Source: Planktotalea sp. (GTDB lineage Bacteria > Pseudomonadota > Alphaproteobacteria > Rhodobacterales > Rhodobacteraceae). From it: DNA of 5,119 nt. The stretch covers positions 2,183-7,301 of the forward strand of contig JAHEGL010000026.1 of assembly GCA_024645145.1 (NCBI GenBank), written 5' to 3'. The position numbers and the translations under genes were made by a program. The notes under the pieces are model-generated. The model was not told the DNA's origin and made no database searches. It worked only from the letters and a program-made list of their open reading frames with translations. Every line of letters begins with the position of its first letter. Within the stretch, counting starts at the first letter, position 1. This document shows, in pieces, positions 1-5,119 of this stretch.

Positions 1-123
1 ATCTTCATCGACCAGTCCAGCCCGCGCGATATGTATGCTGTCGCAAAGCTGAATGCAGAGGATATCGAGGCGAAAGTGCTTGATACGCTCGGCGTCGCGC
101 AAATCACTATCAAAAAGGCATGA
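1..123 (+). CDS. dxs: 1-deoxy-D-xylulose-5-phosphate synthase, C-terminal end (partial)
   Basis: Only the last 40 codons are in the window, read in frame 1 to TGA at 121-123. DXS is the thiamine diphosphate enzyme that condenses pyruvate and glyceraldehyde 3-phosphate, the first step of the MEP isoprenoid pathway, in the cytoplasm. The visible peptide contains FIDQSSPRDMYAVAKL followed by an E-x-K-V-L-x-x-LG-type tail. I recognise this as the end of the transketolase C-terminal domain of alphaproteobacterial DXS, where 'FIDQ(A/S)SP..MY..A.L.A..I..K....LG' is typical. The thiamine-binding and catalytic regions lie left of the window, so identification rests on this tail alone. The stop overlaps the start of the P450 gene (ATGA), which implies one transcript and translational coupling. 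Other enzymes with a transketolase C-terminal domain are a less likely alternative. Confidence 0.75.
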   Translation: MFIDQSSPRDMYAVAKLNAEDIEAKVLDTLGVAQITIKKA

Positions 124-1310
124 GCCTAACGCTCATCGATTTGCCAAACGGCTTTCATAGCGATCCGTATCCCCATTACGCGCTGCTGCGTGATAAGGCA
201 CCTCTGTGCGCGCAACCTGATGGCTCGTTCATCGTTTCGCGCCATGCTGATCTGGATATGATCTACCGCGATACGACGCGCTTTATCTCTGACAAAAAGA
301 AGGTGTTTGCGCCGAAGTACGGTACTGCCGCTCCTTTATATGAGCATCATACAACGTCGCTCGTTTTTAATGATCCGCCGCTTCATACGCGCGTGCGTAA
401 AATTATGGTTGGGGCGATGAACCCGCGCGCTTTGGCGTCGATGGAGCCGGGGTTAATCACTTTGGTGGACGGACTTCTAGATGAGCTGCAAGGCCAAACC
501 GAGGTCGATCTGATTGAGTCCTTCGCAGGCGCTATTCCTATCGAAGTTATAGGAAACCTGTTTGATATTCCGCGCGACCAGCGTGGGCCTTTGCGCGATT
601 GGTCGTTGGCTATTCTGGGGGCGCTTGAACCTCAGCTGACGCCAGAGCAAGAAGCGCGTGGCAATCAAGCGGTGCTCGATTTCGTCGACTTTCTGCGCGA
701 AATCGTGGAGGACCGTCGCACATCGCCGGGTGATCCAGAAACGGATGTGCTGACCCGTCTTATTCAATCCCAAGAAGGGCGTTTAAGCCCCGTGGAGCTG
801 TATCAAAACTGCATTTTCATTCTGAATGCGGGTCATGAAACGACGACAAACCTGATTGGCAACGCGTTGATGTTGCTCGATACAGATCGCGACGCGCGTG
901 CGGCGTTGTGTGCGCAGCCAGACCTCATCACGACTGCAGTTGATGAATTCTTGCGCATGGAAAGCCCCAACCAATTTGGCAATCGGCTTACCACAGAACC
1001 AATGACTCTTCATGGTACGCACATCCCTGCAGGGACTGATTTGCATCTTTGCATTGGTGCCGCCAATCGCGACCCTTTGCAGTTTGACCATCCTGATACG
1101 CTTCAACTGGATCGCCGGCCCAGCAAACATCTCGCTTTTGCGGGGGGCGCACATACCTGTGTAGGCCTCACACTCGCGCGGATGGAAGGGCGTGTGGCGG
1201 TCGGTAAATTCCTTCAGCGCTTTCCCGAATATGAGATCGCTCAAGGTGCTACGCATGCGGGGCGCATCCGCTTCAGAGGGTTTAATACGTTGCCCGCGAA
1301 ATTGAGCTGA
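120..1310 (+). CDS. Cytochrome P450 (bacterial class I type, soluble)
   Basis: This is a complete 396-residue haem-thiolate monooxygenase, the usual length for soluble bacterial P450s; it has no membrane anchor. It would insert one oxygen atom of O2 into an organic substrate, with electrons from a ferredoxin and reductase not present here. Landmarks in order: N-terminal DPYPHYALLR (15-24); C-helix region DPPLHTRVR (85-93), whose His and Arg normally contact the haem propionates; I-helix oxygen-activation motif NAGHETT (236-242); K-helix ExxR as EFLR (276-279); haem-binding loop FAGGAHTCVG (340-349) with Cys347 as the predicted iron ligand. All key residues are present, so it should be active. 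The ATG overlaps the dxs stop by 4 bases. An AGG lies only one base upstream of it, too close for a normal ribosome site, so translation probably depends on coupling to dxs. The substrate cannot be told from sequence; the link to dxs hints at a terpenoid, which is inference. Stop TGA is followed directly by TAA. Confidence 0.96.
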   Translation: MSLTLIDLPNGFHSDPYPHYALLRDKAPLCAQPDGSFIVSRHADLDMIYRDTTRFISDKKKVFAPKYGTAAPLYEHHTTSLVFNDPPLHTRVRKIMVGAMNPRALASMEPGLITLVDGLLDELQGQTEVDLIESFAGAIPIEVIGNLFDIPRDQRGPLRDWSLAILGALEPQLTPEQEARGNQAVLDFVDFLREIVEDRRTSPGDPETDVLTRLIQSQEGRLSPVELYQNCIFILNAGHETTTNLIGNALMLLDTDRDARAALCAQPDLITTAVDEFLRMESPNQFGNRLTTEPMTLHGTHIPAGTDLHLCIGAANRDPLQFDHPDTLQLDRRPSKHLAFAGGAHTCVGLTLARMEGRVAVGKFLQRFPEYEIAQGATHAGRIRFRGFNTLPAKLS

Positions 1311-1317
1311 TAAAAAT

Positions 1318-1330
1318 TCCAAGGATTGGA
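1318..1330. repeat. Short inverted repeat between P450 and sigma gene
   Basis: TCCAA, spacer GGA, then TTGGA form a perfect 5+5 palindrome just after the P450 stop. It contains AAGGA, the only Shine-Dalgarno-like string in the 1311-1396 spacer. It could be a small operator or a weak hairpin over a ribosome site, but a repeat this short can occur by chance. There is no T-run after it, so it is not a terminator. Confidence 0.25.
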
Positions 1331-1351
1331 CCCTCAGGCGCGTCATAGTAG

Positions 1352-1396
1352 CGTGATGCATATGAATGGCCGCTGCTAGAGCGCTCCTATGATCGT
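1352..1396 (+). other. Upstream in-frame extension of the sigma factor without a start codon
   Basis: These 15 codons are open and in frame with the sigma factor and read RDAYEWPLLERSYDR. They match the start of ECF region 2, where 'RDAY..LLER.YDRLF' is common, so they look like true coding sequence. They are preceded by two adjacent TAG stops (1346-1351) and contain no ATG, GTG or TTG; CTG at 1373 is the only near-start codon. The other frame just upstream (1327-1353) reads WTLRRVIVA and would continue the expected sigma N-terminus if one base were gained or lost near 1351-1354. Either the gene is frameshifted here, there is a sequencing error, or translation starts at an unusual codon. Confidence 0.55.
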
Positions 1397-1837
1397 TTGT
1401 TTGATCTGTGTTTCCGTCTGACGGGGTCGCAGTTTGAAGCAGAAGATTTGTGCCAGGATATTTGTGCCGCATTGCCCGCGAAACTCGCTAAATTTGAGGG
1501 CGGTTCCAGCTTTTCTACGTGGCTCTACCGCGTTGCAGTCAACGCCTCCCATGACCGCCGTCGCCGTGCTGCAACCCGTGCCAAAGCGAGCCAAGGATGG
1601 GGTGATTGGGAAGTGCAACGAACCGAGGCCAACAAAGAGCAAGCAGACGCGCAGACTTGGCTGATGCAAGCGATTGGCACCTTGCCAGACGATCTGTGCG
1701 ACACAGTCGCTTTAGTGATGGATGACATGAATCATCGCGAGGTGGGAGAAGTCTTGGGGATTTCTGAAGGCACCGTCAGTTGGCGCATGAGCGAAGTTAA
1801 AAAGCACTTGAAGCGTATAAAGGAGAGCGATCAATGA
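1397..1837 (+). CDS. ECF-type RNA polymerase sigma factor (start uncertain)
   Basis: This is an extracytoplasmic-function sigma factor, which directs RNA polymerase to a dedicated promoter set. From TTG 1397 it has 146 residues; most ECF factors have about 160-190. Region 2 is seen as LFDLCFRLTGSQFEAEDLCQ (about 1-20, with the leading L read as Met) and then FSTWLYRVAVNASHDRRRR (39-57), the -10 recognition and melting part. A linker with WGDWE follows, then region 4 from LPDDLCDTVALV (96-107) through the helix-turn-helix NHREVGEVLGISEGTVSWRM (112-131) that reads the -35 element. No ribosome site precedes TTG 1397, and sigma homology continues upstream in frame, so the listed start is simply the first usable codon and probably not the natural one. 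The stop overlaps the start of the VWA gene by ATGA, making the two an obvious operon pair. The target regulon is unknown. The family call is firm; the 5' end is not. Confidence 0.88.
   Translation: MFDLCFRLTGSQFEAEDLCQDICAALPAKLAKFEGGSSFSTWLYRVAVNASHDRRRRAATRAKASQGWGDWEVQRTEANKEQADAQTWLMQAIGTLPDDLCDTVALVMDDMNHREVGEVLGISEGTVSWRMSEVKKHLKRIKESDQ
1820..1825 (+). promoter_or_regulatory. Ribosome binding site of the VWA gene
   Basis: AAGGAG lies 8 bases before ATG 1834, inside the last codons of the sigma gene. It is the best Shine-Dalgarno match on this strand and fixes the start of the VWA protein at the ATGA overlap. The VWA protein can therefore be made by independent initiation as well as by coupling. 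Confidence 0.8.
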
Positions 1838-3726
1838 GCGATGATCTGGACGATCTCAAAAGTGCGTTCTCTGTTGTGACGCCTAAGCCTGATGTTGCAA
1901 AACGTGCGGCGCATATTGCATTGGCCAAAGATAATTTCGCCAAATTCCAAGGATCACAAATCCATGCACGTCCTAAGACAGACGCCCCACAGCAGGGCGG
2001 TTTTGTAAAAGGACTTCGTTTCATGTTTGATGCTCTCTCTTCAAAGGCGGGTTTGACCGCGACGACAGCTTTAGCCGCTTTCGGTTTGGTGATGATCGTC
2101 CCCGTGATGCGCGATGGCGCGCCACAAATGCTGCAGCCCGAACCTGCTTTGATCATGGAAGAGGCCACTATTGACCGCAGTTCCCCGGATATCGCATCTG
2201 ACATGGTGGTTGGTGCCCTTGTTCAAGACGCCGCGCCAATTGCAGCGCCTGCGCCAAGCATCAGGGCGAAGTCACGTCTCAGCGCTCCTGCGGCCCCAAC
2301 CGCTGGTTTGATTGCAGATGCACCGATGTTCGTGGCCGAAGCGAATACTGAAAGCTTCTCAAACGCGCCTGAAAACACGTTGAACGTTACGCTTGAAAAC
2401 CCCGTTTCCACTTTTTCGATTGATGTGGATACAGCGAGCTATTCGATCGTGCGATCATCATTGGAAAACGGTCAGTTGCCGCCCAAAGCGGCGGTGCGGA
2501 TCGAGGAAACGATAAACTATTTCCCTTATGATTATGCTGCCCCAGAGGGGGAGGCGTTCGCGACATCGCTGGCACTCATGCCCACACCGTGGAACGAAAA
2601 TACCCAGCTTTTGCGCATCGCGTTGCAAGGTGAAATGCAAGCGGTGGACACGCGCCCCCCGCTTAATTTGGTATTCTTGATCGATACATCGGGGTCTATG
2701 AATCAACCTGACAAGCTGCCGCTTCTGAAGCAGTCTTTGCGCTTGATGCTTGGACAACTACGCGCGGAAGATCAGGTCGCAATTGTCGCCTATGCTGGCA
2801 GTGCAGGGCAGGTGCTAGAGCCGACAGCGGCCAGTGAGCGTGACGTGATTTTGAATGCTCTGGATCGTCTGGCAGCGGGCGGGGGCACAAATGGGCAAGC
2901 TGGATTGCAACAGGCCTATGCGCTTGCTCAACAGATGCAGGAAGAGGGCGATATCAGCCGTGTTCTGCTTGCAACGGATGGTGATTTCAATGTGGGGCTT
3001 AGCTCAGTTGACGCATTGAAGGACTACATTGCGAACAAACGCGAGAGCGGGACGTTTCTATCCGTGCTTGGCTTTGGGCGTGGCAATCTTGATGATGCGA
3101 CGATGCAAGCGCTGGCGCAAAACGGCAATGGTCACGCGAGCTACATTGATAGTCTTCCGGAGGCGCAAAAAGTTTTGGTTGATCAGCTCACGGGAGCTTT
3201 GTTCCCTATTGCGAGCGATGTGAAAATTCAGGTGGAGTTTAACCCTGCAACTGTCGCAGAGTACCGTTTGATCGGGTATGAGACGCGTGCGCTGCGCCGT
3301 GAAGATTTTAACAATGATAAGGTTGATGCGGGCGATATTGGTGCCGGTCATCAGGTGACCGCGCTTTATGAAATTACACCAGTTGGCAATGAAACGTTAA
3401 CGGATGCCCTGCGCTATGGCGAGAATGCCAGTGACGGGTCAAGCGATGAACTTGGGTATTTGAAACTGCGTTATAAAGCGCCGGGTGCGCAGAATAACCA
3501 GCTTGTTGAGCGCGCGATACCAGTCACGCTACGCGCTGATCGCGAACTCGAATTTGCAGCAGCCATTTCGGGGTTTGGTGAGCTGCTGCGCGGCAGTGAT
3601 CGTCTTGGATCCTGGTCTTACGAGGATGCTATCGACACGGCGATCCGTGCACGTGGGGGAGACCCATTTGGTTATCGCGCAGAAGCTATTCAACTCATGC
3701 GCCTTGCCGCATCTTTAAGCCAATAG
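1834..3726 (+). CDS. Membrane-anchored VWA domain protein (YfbK/DUF3520 type), putative sigma partner
   Basis: A 630-residue protein. Residues 1-70 are hydrophilic and, by topology, cytoplasmic. One hydrophobic helix follows (about 73-92, LTATTALAAFGLVMIVPVM), then an Ala/Pro-rich linker (130-165). About 170-270 matches the von Willebrand N-terminal region that precedes VWA in YfbK-like proteins (ENPVSTFSIDVDTASYS at 188-204; ETINYFPY at 225-232). The VWA domain spans about 276-455 with an intact metal-ion-dependent adhesion site: DTSGS (Asp284, Ser286, Ser288), Thr352 in GGGTNG and Asp382 in TDGDFN. The tail (about 455-625) resembles DUF3520. VWA domains bind protein partners through a divalent metal; the ligand is unknown. 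The start is supported by AAGGAG 8 bases upstream and by the 4-base overlap with the sigma gene. The short N-terminus (PKPDVAKRAAHIALAKDNF, 17-35) resembles the N-termini of other proteins paired with ECF sigmas as I recall them, so it may bind the sigma factor; that is inference. The domain call is firm, the role open. Confidence 0.9.
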   Translation: MSDDLDDLKSAFSVVTPKPDVAKRAAHIALAKDNFAKFQGSQIHARPKTDAPQQGGFVKGLRFMFDALSSKAGLTATTALAAFGLVMIVPVMRDGAPQMLQPEPALIMEEATIDRSSPDIASDMVVGALVQDAAPIAAPAPSIRAKSRLSAPAAPTAGLIADAPMFVAEANTESFSNAPENTLNVTLENPVSTFSIDVDTASYSIVRSSLENGQLPPKAAVRIEETINYFPYDYAAPEGEAFATSLALMPTPWNENTQLLRIALQGEMQAVDTRPPLNLVFLIDTSGSMNQPDKLPLLKQSLRLMLGQLRAEDQVAIVAYAGSAGQVLEPTAASERDVILNALDRLAAGGGTNGQAGLQQAYALAQQMQEEGDISRVLLATDGDFNVGLSSVDALKDYIANKRESGTFLSVLGFGRGNLDDATMQALAQNGNGHASYIDSLPEAQKVLVDQLTGALFPIASDVKIQVEFNPATVAEYRLIGYETRALRREDFNNDKVDAGDIGAGHQVTALYEITPVGNETLTDALRYGENASDGSSDELGYLKLRYKAPGAQNNQLVERAIPVTLRADRELEFAAAISGFGELLRGSDRLGSWSYEDAIDTAIRARGGDPFGYRAEAIQLMRLAASLSQ

Positions 3727-3732
3727 ATGCGA

Positions 3733-3765
3733 AGAAGGCCCGCGTGGGAGGGGCGCGGGCCTTCT
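3733..3765. terminator. Intrinsic terminator hairpin between convergent genes
   Basis: A perfect 12-base-pair stem: AGAAGGCCCGCG (3733-3744) pairs with CGCGGGCCTTCT (3754-3765) around a 9-base loop, followed by CGTTT on the + strand. It starts 7 bases after the VWA stop and ends 18 bases before the hsp20 stop on the other strand, so it can serve both transcripts. The T-tract is short on both sides, but the stem is very GC-rich. Confidence 0.85.
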
Positions 3766-3783
3766 CGTTTAAGCTAAGCCGGA

Positions 3784-4251
3784 TTAGTTAACGGCTTTTG
3801 CCTCTACGACGTCTTTCTCCACGGCACTTGCACGCGCAATTTCAATCTGGCGCGGTTTCAGGGCCTCGGGCACTTCGCGCGTCAGTTCGATGTGGAGCAT
3901 GCCGTCCTCATGGCTGGCACCTGTGACACGCACATGATCGGCCAAATGGAAGCGCCGCTCGAACGCGCGGGTCGCAATGCCGCGATGCAAATACGTCCGT
4001 TCAGTCGTATCTTCGCCTTTGCGGGCAGATACGAAAAGCGCGCCGTCTTTCACTTCAACGGAAAGGTCAGCGTCGCTAAAACCTGCGACTGCAATAGAGA
4101 TGCGGTAGTCGTCATCGGAGGTCTTTTCGATGTTATAAGGGGGGTATGTGTTCGCGCTGACGTCGTTGGACATAACACGGTCCATCATGTCTGCGATTTG
4201 GTCAAAACCAATAGATGCACGGTGCATCGGTGCGAAATCAAAAGTACGCAT
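3784..4251 (-). CDS. hsp20: Small heat shock protein, Hsp20/IbpA family
   Basis: A 155-residue ATP-independent holdase chaperone of the cytoplasm. Such proteins form oligomers, bind unfolding proteins during heat stress and hand them to DnaK/ClpB. The N-terminal arm (1-35, FDFAPMHRASIGFDQIADMM) precedes YPPYNIE (36-42), the usual start of the alpha-crystallin domain in bacterial class A sHsps. The domain runs to about 128, with FERRFHLADHV (97-107) and the hallmark A-x4-G-x-L as ASHEDGML (112-119) followed by HIEL. The C-terminal I-x-I anchor for oligomer assembly is present as IEI (136-138). The tail after it (139-155) is rather long and acidic/hydrophobic (VEKDVVEAKAVN). The ATG at 4251 has GAGGA six bases upstream, buried in a hairpin (see the leader entry). 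The gene lies convergent to the VWA gene and downstream of a protease on the same strand, but with its own heat-shock promoter. Confidence 0.96.
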   Translation of the reverse strand: MRTFDFAPMHRASIGFDQIADMMDRVMSNDVSANTYPPYNIEKTSDDDYRISIAVAGFSDADLSVEVKDGALFVSARKGEDTTERTYLHRGIATRAFERRFHLADHVRVTGASHEDGMLHIELTREVPEALKPRQIEIARASAVEKDVVEAKAVN

Positions 4252-4253
4252 GG

Positions 4254-4340
4254 GTCATCCTCACTTGAGCAATAACAATATGTTAGTGGCCTTCCCATCT
4301 GGGACAGACCGGTTCACGCAGCCCATCATTGGCGCTGCGT
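4254..4340 (-). promoter_or_regulatory. ROSE-like RNA thermometer in the hsp20 5' leader
   Basis: Read on the - strand, the leader folds into three successive hairpins. Hairpin I (4340-4316) is ACGCAGC paired with GCTGCGT, plus CC/GG inside a bulged G, with loop AATGAT. Hairpin II (4310-4288) pairs GGTC with GGCC and TCCC with GGGA around AGAT. Hairpin III (4276-4254) pairs GTTATTGCTC with GAGGATGAC across loop AAGT: nine pairs with one bulged G. In hairpin III the string UUGCU (4272-4268) covers the Shine-Dalgarno GAGGA (4262-4258). UUGCU opposite the Shine-Dalgarno, with an unpaired G and nearby weak U-G pairs, is the defining feature of ROSE elements, which block translation of small heat shock genes at low temperature and melt on heating. 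Position, leader length (about 90 bases) and downstream gene all fit. The fold was done by hand; no energy was calculated. Confidence 0.8.
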
Positions 4341-4348
4341 TGTTATTG

Positions 4349-4376
4349 ATTTGGGAAAGGCTTTTGCGTTTTCAAG
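4349..4376 (-). promoter_or_regulatory. RpoH (sigma-32)-type heat shock promoter of hsp20
   Basis: On the - strand, CTTGAAA (4376-4370) is followed after 14 bases by CCCAAAT (4355-4349). The sigma-32 consensus is CTTGAAA, 11-16 bases, CCCCATnT; measured from CTTG the gap is 17, as in alphaproteobacterial RpoH promoters. The expected transcription start, about 4341-4343, falls right at the base of hairpin I of the leader, which supports both calls. The promoter begins only about 20 bases past the protease stop, so hsp20 has its own heat-induced transcript. Confidence 0.75.
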
Positions 4377-4396
4377 AGAATATGGCGCGAAATTTT

Positions 4397-5119
4397 TTAG
4401 GGCTTCACAAACTTCGCACCAGAAATCGCGCGTCCTTCAATCGCATCGGCGTTGCGGCTTTCTTGCGATCCTGTGACGCTGAAACGCCCGCGACCTGCGG
4501 CGAGCTCTGCTCTCAAACGCGCAAGGGGGCTTTCAAGCGCGGTACCAAGTGAGACGGGAATGCCCTTCACTTCGGCTTTGGCAGAGACGACGGAAACGAT
4601 CTTGGCGGAGTCGCCATCCATAGTGAAAATAGGCGCACCGGATGAACCAAAATTTACGTCGCAGGACATGACAAGAACACCCTTTTGGCGCGCCATAACG
4701 TGGCAAATTTCTTGCAAAGACGGCGCCTCGGATCGATCCAAGGTGTAAGACACAACACCGATCTTATCGCCTTTTGCAGGGCGTTCTGCCGTTTCAAAAG
4801 GGATAACTTGCGTGTTGCGGATAGGGCGATCAAGCTCGATCAGAGCGAGGTCGTTGCGCAGACGGTCCGTTGTCGCCGTGCCGTCATAAAGATAATCAGG
4901 ATGCACCACTGCGCGGCGTACATTGCGATAGGCGGACGCACGACCATCGCGCCACCCTGCTAAAAATTCCATCGTTTCGTGATCAACGCGTTCGCCAGTA
5001 TCGCGGTCATAAAGGCAATGAGCTGCTGTCAGGACGAGATCGAGCGCGATCAAGGCACCCGTGCAAAACCCTTTGCCTGCAACATCAAGTCGGCCAACGC
5101 GTTCCCACCCGCGCGATTC
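4397..5119 (-). CDS. Trypsin-like serine protease (peptidase S1 family), N-terminus outside window
   Basis: The frame is open from the right edge to TAA at 4397-4399, giving 240 visible residues; the start and any signal peptide lie beyond 5119. A TTG at 5051-5053 is an internal Leu codon in the conserved stretch FCTGALIALDLVLTAAHC, so it should not be taken as the start. Numbering from the edge, the catalytic triad is complete: His34 in TAAHC, Asp90 in RNDLALIEL, Ser160 in GSSGAPIF. Cys19 and Cys35 flank the active-site His as in chymotrypsin-fold enzymes and could form a disulfide, as could the CHVM/SCD pair, which suggests export to the periplasm or outside. The V8/trypsin-like form is common as a small secreted protease in Rhodobacteraceae. 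The last 30 residues (SVTGSQESRNADAIEGRAIS) look like a loose tail. Substrate unknown. No terminator hairpin follows, so some readthrough into hsp20 is possible. Confidence 0.9.
   Translation of the reverse strand, partial: ESRGWERVGRLDVAGKGFCTGALIALDLVLTAAHCLYDRDTGERVDHETMEFLAGWRDGRASAYRNVRRAVVHPDYLYDGTATTDRLRNDLALIELDRPIRNTQVIPFETAERPAKGDKIGVVSYTLDRSEAPSLQEICHVMARQKGVLVMSCDVNFGSSGAPIFTMDGDSAKIVSVVSAKAEVKGIPVSLGTALESPLARLRAELAAGRGRFSVTGSQESRNADAIEGRAISGAKFVKP

Noticed and set aside
1318..1330. P450 transcript terminator in the spacer
   Set aside because: The 5-base palindrome has no T-run and a 3-base spacer; it is too weak for an intrinsic terminator.
1356..1379. ATG codons at 1356, 1362 and 1366 as the sigma start
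   Set aside because: All are out of frame with the sigma factor and lead to stops within 3-9 codons; at most they could act in coupling.
783..1472. A 229-codon open frame on the - strand opposite the P450 and sigma genes
   Set aside because: It lies antisense to a P450 with all its motifs, shows no recognisable domain and has a composition (many Arg, His, Cys, Gln) typical of antisense shadows.
1797..2204. A 135-codon - strand frame opposite the start of the VWA gene
   Set aside because: No motif, Ser/Ala-rich composition, and the opposite strand is well supported by the ribosome site and operon overlap.
3892..4552. Two + strand frames across hsp20, its leader and the protease end
   Set aside because: They overlap two clear - strand genes and the leader region, and their proteins show no family features.
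5051..5053. TTG as start of the serine protease
   Set aside because: The frame stays open to the window edge and the upstream residues (GFCTGALIAL) are the conserved strand before the active-site His, so this is an internal Leu codon.
1..5119. CRISPR array, insertion sequence, tRNA or attachment site
   Set aside because: I saw no repeat-spacer pattern, transposase motif, terminal repeats or cloverleaf on either strand.

Overview
The window looks like chromosomal DNA of an alphaproteobacterium, most likely a member of the Roseobacter group (Rhodobacteraceae). This rests on protein character (the DXS tail, the sigma factor's 'SEGTVSWRMSEVKK' type region 4, a sigma/VWA gene pair, a class A small heat shock protein) and on moderate GC with start/stop overlaps of the ATGA type. 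No tRNA, rRNA, CRISPR array, insertion sequence or phage gene is visible. All genes look like ordinary single-copy chromosomal genes.

Layout, left half (+ strand). The window opens in the last 40 codons of a probable dxs gene (1-deoxy-D-xylulose-5-phosphate synthase, isoprenoid precursor synthesis). Its TGA overlaps the ATG of a complete bacterial cytochrome P450 (120-1310) by four bases. After a short spacer comes an ECF-type RNA polymerase sigma factor whose 3' end is at 1837. Its 5' end is peculiar: sigma region 2 homology continues upstream of the first possible start codon (TTG 1397) to a stop at 1349-1351, with no ATG or GTG in frame. The sigma gene overlaps by ATGA a 630-residue membrane-anchored von Willebrand factor A (VWA) protein of the YfbK/DUF3520 type (1834-3726). 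Its short cytoplasmic N-terminus, single membrane helix and large exported VWA part make it a candidate membrane-bound partner, possibly an anti-sigma factor, of the sigma factor. A strong GC-rich hairpin at 3733-3765 separates it from the convergent gene that follows.

Layout, right half (- strand). A trypsin-like serine protease (4397 to beyond the right edge) is followed on the same strand by an Hsp20/IbpA-type small heat shock protein (4251-3784). The 145 bases between them hold a full heat-shock control region: a sigma-32 (RpoH)-type promoter (CTTGAAA, 14 bases, CCCAAAT) and then a roughly 90-base 5' leader. The leader folds into three hairpins, the last pairing UUGCU with the Shine-Dalgarno GAGGA through a bulged G. 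That is the signature of a ROSE RNA thermometer, so hsp20 is probably controlled twice by heat: at transcription by RpoH and at translation by melting of the leader.

The main points of interest are the ROSE-like thermometer with its matching promoter, the sigma/VWA-membrane-protein pair as a possible signalling module, and the apparently damaged or non-canonical start of the sigma gene.
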